Assembly: GCA_036936605.1 (NCBI GenBank)
Contig: JAUPFV010000005.1
Span: forward strand, 191,454,958 to 191,518,957
Direction of reading: 5' to 3'
DNA length: 64,000 nt
Source of the DNA: Limnanthes douglasii subsp. nivea
Taxonomy: Eukaryota; Streptophyta; Magnoliopsida; Brassicales; Limnanthaceae
Part shown: one piece after another, positions 11,493 through 24,600 of the stretch
Numbering within the stretch: position 1 is the stretch's first letter
How the letters are laid out: every line of letters begins with the position of its first letter
Made by a program: the position numbers and the translations under genes
The notes under the pieces: model-generated
Told to the model about the DNA's origin: nothing
Seen by the model: only the letters and a program-made list of their open reading frames with translations
Database searches by the model: none

Positions 11493-12625
11493 AGTTTAAT
11501 ATTTTTTTTGGAAAAAATAAAAAAGAATGGGCTTAAATGGTGGATATATAATCAGAGGTATAATTTGGATGATAAAGTAAGCAGACGTGCAATTGAACGA
11601 GCAATCGCGAATCCAGTTACACAGACTCCAATTTAAAGGCTTCAAGTATAATATCATAACATTTGAGTTTGATTCGTGGAACCCTCAGAAGGCGAAGAGT
11701 ATCATTCAGTTTTACGGGTAGTACTGGACTACAAATTCGTTTCTATCTGTCTACGAGAGATAGTGAACAGAATGCGTTCCCAGATGCGGCGTGGTCCACC
11801 CTAAAAAGATATCAAACAAAGAGTTATTAGTCATTTTTGTTTCTTATAGCATAAAACAAACCAAACTCCTGGAAAACCAGATTTTCAATATAAAATTCGT
11901 AATCAACATGCATAGTAGCTTATAAATTTATATCCAAACAGTGTTGCGTTCAGATATACTCCCAGAAAAACGTATTGTTGTTGCCAAAATAATTTGACTT
12001 TTAATATTAGTAAGATTACTGGTTAAGAATGTAGCTGGATTTTTAATGGACATTTAGTTCAAACCTTAGCAGGTGCAATTGAAAGTGACAACAGTTCTTC
12101 TACTTTAATACTTACCACCAAGACAGCACCACCACCTTTACACATCTCCCAAAATAAGGCCACTGCATCAGTTTTCCACCAGGGCGCTAGCTTTATTCTG
12201 ATGAAAAATGTTAACAAAGAATAATAAGACCAAGGGAACGATGGATATACAATCATATCTAGATTCTTATAGTTATAGATAGGAGTCGAGAATCATAAAT
12301 AATTACTTAATCTTCTTTTTGAGTTTTCTGCCACCACGAACTACACTTCCTAACATGCGGGACTTATAGCTTTTATTCTTTCGGTGAGATTCCTGAAGAA
12401 TACGAATTTAAACAGAGATGAGAACTAGTAAACCGTACTGGGAAGTAAACCCAGATAATTAGTATTAGTAATATCTCACACCATTGGGACAATAAAGTAT
12501 AAACTACTATGTATGATGTGACGTGAGACGTTGCCCCAACGGCTATTCTTCTGCCGAACGTTGGTCATATGGGTTTAACAATGAACGAAATCAATTTAAA
12601 CTAGATATATCTTAAAAATATTTAC
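11493..12625 (-). other. 3' flank of the RHD3-like gene; terminal exon(s) uncertain
   Basis: The membrane-hairpin exon expected after exon 12626-12718 is not obvious. The best candidate on the minus strand lies around 12200-12115. It has acceptor AATAAAG|C, an open segment beginning LAPWWKTDAVALFWEM, and donor TTGGTG|GTAAGT; it only weakly resembles the WLPPPW start of the RHD3 hairpin. Another open segment after a TTTTTAG acceptor lies near 11800-11740. Neither gives a clear two-span hydrophobic hairpin. The end of the gene may be diverged, lost or outside what I can read. Confidence 0.3.
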
Positions 12626-15600
12626 CATTGCCGAAACAGCTTGGATAACCATATGGTTAGTGTCTGTTATGAATTGTGTCCACAAGAGCTTACACTGTGA
12701 TGGCTTAATCAGCGTGTCCTTTGAAGAAATCTACATCATATCATGAGTCATGTTAGTAAAACTATTTAAGCATAATCAAGAGAGTTAATAACTGTTACCT
12801 GTCCCGGCCATTTGGTTGAGGTAAGGCCCACATTTATGGGTGAGGATGAACTATCACCCATAAGAGAGATAGCAAGTGTAGTCTCGATATGACTGGACTC
12901 CTGATGATCCAACCTTATGGCCACCATAACAGACAGAAGACATATAACCTGATAAAGGGAACTAGGTAAGGACATTCAGAAATTACTTAAGACATATATC
13001 TTGATTATAAGTGATTTACTGCCATTACCTCACGGTGAGCCTCTTCCATGATTGTTGGTATGGCTTCATTTTCTTTCCATGACCGTGCACGTGAAGTTTT
13101 GTCATGATGGAAGACATATGTGAACCTGAAGGGTAATCCAATATCACTTTGGTGATTCTAATTTGTAGTATATATGAAACATGCAATCATGTTTTCAGTA
13201 CTATAATAACTTTTATATACATATATGACCTCTTTTAGAAGTATATACCTCCAATTTATAATATGCAGTGATATGACCTATTCATGGGTGAGATAGGTCC
13301 AGTATAAGACAAAATTATAAAGATTGTTCTTTACCTCTCTTTCATGAGTAGTTTAATTTTGGCAGCTCCTTCCTTTGCTTTCTTCTCAACGATACTTCGC
13401 GCATGTTCCTTTAGATCTTCAATTGAAACTTGGTCCCACTCTAATTCCTTATTAGTAACGTAAGCTTTGAAATTTGAAACAGCAGTCTCAGTCTCACTTG
13501 CAAAGAGCTTTCTTATAGAACTCCACGTCTCTTTTCTACCAACTTGTAATAAACTTTCTACAGACTCGGTCAGTGCATCATCGAGTAGACGCTGCATATA
13601 ACATAAAGTTCTTTGAGTAAACGCGTAGAGAATAACTAATGAAAACTCCTGAGGCATTACATGTAGTCCCAAGAAGTACCTTATAAGCGAGTGTTATTTC
13701 TGATAACAAAGCATTGCGAACAGATAATGAATGCGACTCTATGTCTCCTAGAAGTCCGGTTTTGAATTTTGAAGTATCCCAGTTAGCATTAAGCATTGAA
13801 AATTCTGCAGGAGTGAAAATTGAAAGCAAGAAAACACAAGTGTCAATCAGTAGACAATATGTGTGTTTATTAAAATCGGCATTAATTTTTACCTAAACAT
13901 GATAGTATATTATTTGAAAGACAATTATGAAATTCATGATAGTATAAGTTGTAGAAAATAGTGTTTCGTTTTCCGGATAATCTCTGGCCAGGGGGTACTC
14001 AAGACATACACAACCTTGAGTGTAGTCAACAGAAAATGCATCTTTTTCTGCCATCGTCTGAAATCATGTCTTTCGAACTTGTCCAACTTAGCGAATTTAC
14101 TTGTCATCTCCTTCGCAGATTCTCCTCCGTTCGTCATCTCTATCTTCATCAACAAGACCAGAATATTTCAATAAAATGTAGAAAATAGTGTTTCGTTTTC
14201 CGGATAATCTCTGAAGTCTTGTAAACAATTTCTTATTGAAATATTTTTGGGGTTCTCCAAAAATTTCAATTGGATAAAATCAGAGATATGTACTTTGAAC
14301 ACAGAGGATGAAAATGATATGATTTCCTTTTCAACAGAACCCATATTTATAATTTCGACCAACCAAATTACAGTTTGGAAGTTAGGGCAGTTAGGGTCTC
14401 TCAACCGGTTTTGTGTTAAAACGGTCAAATTTTCAAATTTGAATAAAACGGTCAAATTTTCAATTTCGAAATTCTGTTGACTTGCAACAGTAGCCGATTT
14501 GACCCCGCAAGGGGCTCCGCCCCTTGACCCCGCTAATCGTGATATAATCTAACAAGCGTGCACTCCGCACTCTACGACTTGTTTGATAATATATCATGAT
14601 TAAATTGGTCGACTAGTCGATCCAATTACACTAAAATAAATAACATAAGTGGACATACAATAACAACGAAATCATGGGTTGATCAAAAGAAGATATATAT
14701 TAAACCTACTTAACAACAATAGATTGTCCCAGATGTTCACCACCTGTAAATCCTTTATCATCATTGGCCAAGCAAGACTGTTGACATCTGATATTAGAAC
14801 TTGCAAACCCTCTGCCTGTAGCAAGGTATTGTTCCAATTCCTTCTTTAAAATTTGAAGGGTCGTCGTCCGCAGATGATTTAACATGTTAACATATGCAGG
14901 GCGCACTAGCTGTTTGTAAAAATTGGAGGCATTAGAGGTATAAAGCTAATAAAGCTGAGACTAACATTCTCACACTATTATAATGAAATCAAATATACAA
15001 GTGATCTTGAACTGTCACATGATTTATCGGTATATCAAACTATTATCATAAGTATTAGTCCATAACGTAATAGACTAATAAATAAAATACTTATTACAAA
15101 GTTAATTTCATACAAACAAAGTTTATTTTCAATATTTTAAGGGATCGAAAAAATAAACAACTTATCAAAATAGAAACTTTTAAAATTATTTTATAAAAAC
15201 AAAATAAATACAGATTATAATCTCTAACCATAGTTTTCTAAGAGCATTGTTTACATATAGATTATAAATAAATTATAAGTTTGAATTTGAATCCAAATTC
15301 AAATCCTAAAATATTGTATCTCAGTATAAAGTATTTGGAATCAAAATAGATTATTTTGAATTCAAATGAATTCAACACACTTTAAAATGTAAGAAAAGTT
15401 TTCACATTTGTGAAAGACGGACATAAAGTTTCATAGAGAAAAGATAGAAACAACACATTTAAGAAATCAATTGATTCATCATTTTGAATCAATTACAATA
15501 AAGATTGATCGTCTTTTCTTAGAGTAGTTTATCAACCACAATCAAAATCAAAACAATAGTATGAAGTTCATCAAAATTAATTTTTGAAAATTTTAAAAAA

Positions 15601-18600
15601 ATAGTATCATCATTTTGTAAGTTTTTTTTTCCGTTTTGGTATAAGATGATTCTAATTTGTGAGTGTATTTTAGTGTTTAAAAATGTGACATCTCTAACCA
15701 ATGGTATGAGAGCCACCACATATAATGGAGTTTTTATTTTTCAGTTTAGGAAAATGATGATAAAACATACAGAATTAAATTCTATAGAGGGTACACATTT
15801 ATTAGGGTTAATTGTTGTTTTAGTTAATTAATTAAAAGTGTGTATCAAGGATTATATTGTATGGTTTGATTTATTTATCTGGAAACAATATGTTTAAGTA
15901 TTTAGTTTCGGACTTTACGCTGAAAAATATATGAAGTTTGAAGCATTCAGTTTCCCAACTGAAGTTTTATTATCAGATATGGTTAACCATGAACATGAGA
16001 TGATTAAATATGAATTGATCATTAAAATTGAAATAGGAAACTCAACCCAAATGAATGCTTTTTTAATTAAATCAGTTGGTAGGATCAACATTAATTATTT
16101 TAAAATTTATACATTTACAAGTTGATTTGTTTGATCAAATGTATCGTATTAGGTTGTAAAAGTAGGTTTTATTATCCTATGTTGCTAAATGCTATTTTGA
16201 TTACATGTTATAGTGATGTTTTGGTTATTTGTTCTGTTTATTATTTATGTTAGCAAATTCGAATCTATACAATCCGAAAGGCAACCATGCACACATTCTT
16301 GATGAGACCAACTTTAATATATGTAAAGAATATATTCTATTACATTTAATGTGATGTGATTGTGAATTGACATTAAGAGGTAATGAACCTAAACCTCTAA
16401 CAGAAGAAAGTTCTCCCGCGGAGAAGAAAACATCAGAGGTTCGGAAAAGTCCAACAGATTAAGTTTGACAATCATGAAACATGCAATTCCATTAGCATTT
16501 CGTGATGCGGTTTAATCCGCCATCACCAATACAAAATGTTTCTCGATGAAGTGGAGAAATATTTCCAAAAACGATAAAGTAAAAAATAAAATGATGCTTA
16601 TCAAGTTAACTTCCATGAAGTATCATGGCAAATAGAATGTTCATGCACACTCTTGGGTTAAGTAGAGTTCTTGTACACAAGAATACGATTAAATTTTATG
16701 TGAAATATCTCATGTTGAGAAAATTAATTCTCATTTAATATGACATTATGGGTTAAATTTAATGTGCAAGCTTAACGTCTAGAGATTGGAACATATTAGT
16801 ATCATCCCAAGGTATGTGTTAAGACCTCCAAGTTATGGAGGTTGAATTTTATCTTATTAACTGTTATTTTAAAAAGTTGCATATATAGGTGCTTCAACAA
16901 AATAGGACTTGACTTTGATATGCTTAAGAAGGATTGAGACACAAGACTAGTAGAAGATAATCTCAAGTAAGAACATTTGATAATATAAATTTATTCGTAT
17001 ATTGTCTTCATGCATTCATTATGAATAGTCAATGTTCAATTCTTAATGATATCTTGATATTCAAATATTTGCATGTGTAATTCACAAATATGAAATTCAG
17101 TCGCAATGATATTTCATTTATGCATAAGTTTGTTGTTCATTATGAGTTTATCTTAGTTAATCATGAATTGCACTAAAATGTGGAAGAATTGTTATATATT
17201 TTAGTGTAATTGGATTGACTATTCGATCAATACAATCATACTATGTCATCATCAAATCGTAGAGTGGGGTACACACACTTGTTAGATTATTTTGTAATTA
17301 GTAGAATTCACGTTTGATTTTGATTTTGGTTCATATATGTTGAAGTATTTAGTTCTGAAAAAATACACAAAAAGCAAAATATTTTTGATTTTATCCGATT
17401 GAATTTTTTGAAGAACTACCAAAATAATTCAATTCGAAATTGTATAAACAAGATTGCAAAATTTATCGGGTTTCTTATATACGTTATATAACAATGCGTG
17501 TGCTAGTATTATTGGTTTTACTGTTTTAGTAGTTTAAACTTGTTACAAGGTTGCGCTTAAAGACCTGGTAAGGATACGAGTATATAAGTCTACTCCTTAT
17601 TCTTTTTTTACCTAACTTTATTAATATTAGGAATTGTAATCACTTTTAGTTCAGTTAGTAGTCAGTTACAGCTATCTCATGTATATATAGGTACTCGTAT
17701 TCTTGTATATGCGATTACGGGATTGAATACAAAGAATTTCTCTTCTCTTTCTTGTTCAATCTTCTTCTTCTAAATATGGTATCAGAGCAATTGCTCTTTC
17801 CGCTGTGATCCACCATTGTTAAGCTATTAAAGTTGCTCGGTGTGATTTAATTTCTTTATTCTTCTCGATCGATTGCAACTCCGATTGCAATGACAACCTC
17901 AACTGGAGCAAATGATGTTGTGTTTGATTCCGATTCAAACTCCAGGTCTTCGACTGCAGATCCATCTAGTCCCTATTTCCTCCATCACTCTGACAATCCA
18001 GGTGTTGTTTTAGTTACGCAATTGTTGACAGGAGAAAACTACGCCTCTTGGAGTCGAGCATTGCTGATCGGATTGTCTGTGAAAAATAAATTAGGGTTCA
18101 TTGATGGATCGATTACCAAACCTGAAAGTACTAATCTCAATCTTCTTACCTCTTGGACTAGAAATAACAATGTTGTTATATCTTGGATCCTCAACTCTGT
18201 TTCTAAAGAAATTTCTGCTAGCATTATATATGCTGAGTCTGCTTATGAAATTTGGGTTGATCTTAGAGATAGATTTCAACAGAAAAATGGTCCAAGAATT
18301 TTTCAATTAAGAAGAGAGTTGATGAATCTCACTCAAGATCAGAGTTCCGTTAGCATTTATTTCACAAAACTCAAAACTATTTGGGAAGAATTGAGTAACT
18401 ACAAACCTGTTTGTTTTTGTGGGAAATGCACATGTGGAGGTGTTAAAGAAATGAGTGATCATTATGAGATGGAGTATATAATGTCTTTTCTTATGGGACT
18501 GAATGACTCTTATTCTCAAGTTAGGGGCCAGCTTCTGTTAATGGATCCATTTCCTCCCATTAATCGAGTCTTTGCTTTGATTTCTCAAGAAGAGCATCAG

Positions 18601-21600
18601 AGAAAGGTTGGTGTTTCTACTGATAATGCAACTGATGTTTCTGCTACCATGGCCTTTGCTGCTAAAGTGAATGTTCCTGATAGGAGGTCTAATGATGGAT
18701 CTGGTTGTAGAGGCCAGAGAAAAGACCGACTTTATTGTACCCATTGTAAAATCCATGGTCATACTATTGACAGATGCTTCAAGATTCATGTTTATCTTCC
18801 TGGATATAAACCTAAATCTCGTGACAATAGCTTCTCTAATATGAGTTCTAACTCCGTCAATGTTGGTGTTAATCCTGCCAATCAAGTTTCTGGCTATGCT
18901 ATGCAGACAGATCAAAGTTCTCCAAGCACTTTTTTTTTTCAGAATTTGAACTCCAATCAGTTCCAACAACTCATGACCATGTTGTCCACTCACCTGAATT
19001 CTCCTAGCAAAAGTAGTAATGACACTCAAACTACACCAGCTTCCTTCACCACATGTACCTGCTTTTCTGTGACATTGAGTGTAGTATTTTCTTCACCTCA
19101 ATATTGGATAGTAGATTCTGGAGCAACTAAACATATATGTGCTATTTCTTCTGCATTTACTTCATTGCATCATATCAAGAATTCATCTGTTACTCTTCCT
19201 GATCATACAAGGATTTCAGTTAGTCTTGCTGGGGATGTTTAGATCAGCCCAGACTTGATTCTTAAAGATGTTCTTTTTGTGCCAACATTCAAGTTTAACC
19301 TGTTGTCTGTTAGTGCACTGACCTCTAGAACTAAACTTATAATTCGGTTTCTCCCTGATCACTTTGAAATTCAGGATATGTGCAACCGGAAGATGATTGG
19401 CAGGGGTGAGAGGACAGAAGATCTATACGTTTTTGATGCTGCAGTGATAAAATCTCAATTTTCAGCTTATGTTAATAACATTTCTGCTCAAACTTGGCAT
19501 AATAGACTTGGACATCTCTCTTTTAAGAGATTAGATAGTTTGAAAACTCAACTACATTGTGATACTTCTATGTTGAATAAATCCCCACCTTGTTATATTT
19601 GTCCCCTTGCAAAACAAAGAAGATTGGCTTTTGATTCTCACAATCACTTATCTGAGTCTCCGTTTGATTTAGTGCATTGTGATGTTTAGGGACCCTATCA
19701 TGTTTCATCTTATAATGGTTTCAGATTTTTCTTAACTTTGGTAGATGATTGTTCTCGGTTTACATGGATTTATCTTCTCAAGAACAAATCTGATGTCGCT
19801 GCTATTATACCCAAGTTTTTTAGAATGATAGACACTCAGTTCAGTGCTAAGATCAAAGTGTTTCGATCCGATAATGCACCAGAACTGAATTTTTCTGAGT
19901 TTTTCAGCTCACTTGGAGTGTTACATCAGTTCTCTTGTGTGGAAAGACCTCAACAAAATTCTGTAGTAGAACGTAAGCATCAACACTAGCTCAATGTTGC
20001 CAGGGCCTTGTATTTTCAGTCACGAGTTCCTATTAGGTTCTGGAACGAATGTGTTTTGACTGCCACATTCTTAATCAATCGGACTCCAACTCCTCTTTTG
20101 CATAATCAGACTCCTTTTGATATTTTGTATCAGAAAAGTGTTGACTATTCTCAGTTTAGATCCTTTGGTTGCTTGACTTTTGCATCTACTCTGACTGCTC
20201 ATAGGAAGAAATTTGATTCAAGATCTAGGATTGGTGTTTTCATTGGATATCCTCCTGGTGTTAAGAGATACAGAATTAATGATATTCAGTCTAAGCAAGT
20301 TTTCGTTTCTCGGGATGTGGTTTTTCATGAGGATATTTTTCCTTTTCATACAATTGTTACATCAGAGAGTCTTGTTGATCCTTTTCCAGACTTCACTCTT
20401 CCTGTTCCCGCTACATCAGTGGGGCATTCTTCAGTTACAGATCCTGAGAATTTCTACTCAGACCGTGTTCCCTCTTCTTCTGTTGCCAATGAAGTGGTTG
20501 ATACTGTGGATACTTTGCCAATGGCATCCACTCTTACTCAACATGATACAGCCCTCAGACGTTCCTCTAGAGTGTCTCATCCTCCTTCATTTCTCAAGGA
20601 TTTCCAATGTAATCTTGTCTCCCAGCAGGATGTCTCTTCTCCTGTTTACTCTCCTACATTTCCCGTTAATGATGTCTTATCATATAATGCCTTGTCTCCT
20701 TCCTACTGAAATTTCAACCTAAATGTTTCTTCTTATTATGAGCCTCAGTTCTTTCATCAAGCTGTTAGATATCCTGAATGGAGGGCTGCTATGAAAGTTG
20801 AACTTGATGCTTTGGAATCAAATAAAACTTGGTCTGTCATTTCTCTTCCAAAGGATAAACAATCCATTGGGTGCAAAGGGATCTTCAAAATCAAGTATAA
20901 GTCAGATGGTACCATCGACAGACACAAAGCTCGGCTGGTAGCTAAGGGATACACACAACAAGAAGGGCTTGATTTCATTGAAACTTTCTCTCCGATTGCT
21001 AAGCTCGTGACTGTGAAAGTTCTTCTTGCTTTGGCAGCTAGCAAAAAATGGCATTTAACTCAGCTAGATGTTAATAATGCATTCTTAAATGAGGATCTAT
21101 TTGAGGAAGTTTATATGGATTTGCCTCTTGGTTACTGTGATGGCTGCATTGCAGGGTGAGAAACTTGTTTGCAAGCTTCACAAGTCTATCTATGGGCTGA
21201 AACAGGCTTCTCGGCAATGGTACTCGAAACTTTCTCATTCTCTACTTAAATTTGGTTTTCTCCAATCCAAGTGTGATTATTCTTTGTTTACTAAAGGAAC
21301 TGGGGATTCATTTGTTGCTCTACTTGTGTATGTTGATGATATAATCATCACAAGTCCAAATGCTCAAATTGTAAATTCTGTCAAGGATTTTCTTCACTCC
21401 AGTTCACGCTCAAGGATCTTGGGCCTCTAAAGTACTTCATCGGTCTTGAGATAGCTCGTTCTTCTGTTGGGATTGTATTATCTCAGAGACAATACACCCT
21501 GCAGCTCCTTGAGGACACTGGAAACCTTGCTTGCAAACCAATTGTTGTTCCAATGAATCCGAATACTCATCTTAGTCTTCTTGAGGGTGATCTTCTGCCT

Positions 21601-24600
21601 GATCCCTTGGTTTATAGAAGGCTCATTGGTCGTTTTATTTACCTCACATTATCTAGACCAGACATCACCTTTGCTGTGCACAAATTGAGTCAATTTATTT
21701 CTCAACCTCGAGTTCCTCATCTTCAGGCTGCCAATCACTTACTTCGATATCTCAAGAACAAACCTGGTCAGGGACTATTTCAAGTTAAAGTCTCCTCTCC
21801 TGCTCTTCTATTTTGTGACAACCAGGCTGCTTTTCATATTGCTTCCAATCCAACGTTTCATGAGAGGACCAAGCACATCGAAATTGACTGCCATTTTATT
21901 CGTGATAAGGTTTCTCTTGGCCTCATCAAATTGCTGCCTATTCGGTCTCAACATCAGTTGACTGATGTATTCACTAAACTTTTGCCTTCTGTTCTTTTGT
22001 TTCCTCTATTATCCAAGATGTCTGTAAAAGACATTTACAGCACATCTTGAGGGGGAGTATTAGGAATTGCAATCAGTTTTAGTTCAGTTAGTAGTCAGTT
22101 AGAGCTATCTCATGTATATATAGGTACTCGTATTCTTGTATATGTGATTACTGGATTGAATACAAAGAATTTCTCTTCTCTTTCTTGTTCAATCTTCTTC
22201 TTCTTAATAATTAATCCCAATTTTGGTTTGTACCACTTCCTTTTCTCCCTATTTTGCTTGTGAGTTGTTAGATGTTCATATGCATGAGAAATTATATATA
22301 AAATTACTTATTGCCTTACATTGTGTGTTTCTAACTCCAGTCGGTTCTGTTTTGCATCTCTTACACTCTTGTCAAAGTACATGGCCTTTGTGTCGTATCT
22401 AAAATATAGAAAAAGGTCTTATCAAGCTGAAGAACGAAATATACAGTTGTACTAAACGGTTGGGAGCTCTAGGCATCAATGGAAAATAGATGCTAAAAAG
22501 AGAAAACTCCCTTACTCTAATAAGTATTTTTCCAAGAGAGAGTTCAGTCTTCTGCCAAAATCATCTTTTGGCCCAGCTTTAACATCTCTTTCCAACGCCA
22601 ACCATTCCTATAAACAAATGTACTAAGCAGTATAATAGCTTAAAAGCCTTAAGCCTGGAAAGATATTGTACCTTATCATTAGACAAGTGATGGAGCTTTT
22701 CATCGGCGATTGCGTCACAACGAACTGTGGCAACCATTACCTAAACAGTTAAACACATAAGATAAATAGTAATGTACGAGAATAATTTGGTGTTTTACTA
22801 AAGGCAACACGTATCAAAACCTGATGGGAAGGAAGATCAAGGTCCTTAATTGCTTTTATAACTTTCCATATCTCTTGTGAGCCAAGGGAAAATGCTGATG
22901 CAGGGGTAGCGCGTTTTAGACCGCTTATAAGTCCTCCTGAAGATGTAGAATTGGAGAACCGCATCCTTAGTTCAGCAGCCTGAATAACATATATAAATAA
23001 GTGTAAATGTTTAATCAAATCAATGTGGGTTATATTCAAAACACTGAACTAGAAAACTAAGTTACCTCCTGCTTAAACTCCTTTTCGTTAGATTCATAGT
23101 TTGATAAAGCGATTACCTCCACCTAATCAATGACCATCAGTTAATAAATAACAATAAAATCCAAAAATGTGTGTATACGGTTGATATAGTATAGTACAAG
23201 TATCTCACCTTAAAAATATCAGTTAGAAGGGTATTTTTGTGTGCATCTGGTTTACGAAGTCCATCCCATATCTGCAGAAGTCATCACTTTCAGAAAATGC
23301 AAAAGATGAATGCAGATAAAACATTATGCTCATGTGACTTGTTACCTTCTTAATATCATCTCTTAAATGATCCTCCAAAAGGTTAAGTGGAGTCTATCGA
23401 AATGTGCAAAACAAGAAACTAAGTTAGTAAGAACAAAAATTGCATTTCAAAATTGAAAGGAATGGGTCACCACCTTTATTTTATCGCGTAGCACAAATAG
23501 AAGCGTCCTGTTTCGAGATTTAGTTAAATCCGTACACGTATTCATCATGACCTATGTACAAAAGATAACTCAATAACCATATACATTAAACATAAAAGAA
23601 AACTAAATAATTTCTTATGGACCTGGAAGACAGTCTTTAAAAGAGGTTTACTGGCACCGTGTTCCCTACCAATGTCATGGCACCACCTAAGAATATTTGG
23701 TCCGCCTAATGTTAGAGGTGTAACTCATTCCAAAAAAGGCTTCTTAAGGGAGAAGAGAAGATTAAAGAATCAAAGGATAGCACTAAATTGATGAACTCAC
23801 ATGTTTACAAGCAAAGTATCTGCTATGGTAAGGGCAAATAGAGCACTTTGTTTCTCAAAACTTGTATCATCCTGAAAATCGAGCAAGATTTTAGCTCTGC
23901 TTGAAAACGTTGTTGCATAATGTAATTACGTAGTTTTTCACATTGTATACAATTTTTATTCAATAACATGCTAGCATAAAACGTTGTTCAACAGTGTATC
24001 CACGTTGGCTTTGCAGTGTCCTGACAGTCATTCTATAAGCATTACAACTATATACAGATGTTTTGTTACAAAAGAGAAAAAACAATGGCCCAAGAGATAG
24101 TCTAAATGACTATCTAAATTATTAAATGCTTAAAAAAATGTTGTAACACATATTAGAATTAAACAATCTCTAAATAAATTAAAAACATAATGGCTAAGAA
24201 AAACAGATCATAAAAGCATCCCAACTTTCACCTTAAAAACACAACAGTAGGGTAAAATATTTTTAAAGAACATAGGTTATGACGATCGTAGCTAAATATA
24301 ACCAAAATATAGAGTAGATACTGGGATGTTCTAACTGTATCTACTAAAAAATAATAAACCATGTTATTGATGCACGTAGGGTTTAGTTTTTTTTATTCTC
24401 ATACAAGTTAAGACATTTTAGCATGTAGATTTTACCTCTCCTCTCTCTGTCCCATCACTGCCCTCCAAATCCATAGCAATTGTGAATTGGGCAATGCCAC
24501 TACACTTGCCTATCCATATTCCTTTTGTTGTTTGACTCCTGCAATAACAAAGATCCTTTTTATCAATGAAACCACAAAATTGCTCTGCCGTAATTCCCTA

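Larger units (their letters stand above)
17625..22209 (+). mobile_element. Copia retrotransposon, 4585 bp, with 152-bp LTRs and ATTAA target duplication
   Basis: Two 152-bp LTRs (17625-17776 and 22058-22209) are flanked by ATTAA at 17620-17624 and 22210-22214. The LTRs differ at about 6 positions, so the insertion is fairly recent. The ends read TA...TA, not the canonical TG...CA, in both copies. The primer-binding site TGGTATCAGAGC (17777-17788) fits initiator tRNA-Met, and a polypurine tract GAGGGGGAG (22049-22057) precedes the 3' LTR. One long gag-pol frame follows but is broken. The element sits antisense to the RHD3-like gene, in its largest intron. Confidence 0.95.

Noticed and set aside
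14706..14743. RHD3-like exon extending to the TAG at 14706
   Set aside because: The frame stays open to 14706, but only the donor at 14744 gives correct phase and family length with the next exon.
18039..19029. Several minus-strand frames opposite the Copia gag
   Set aside because: They are shadows of the plus-strand gag-pol frame.
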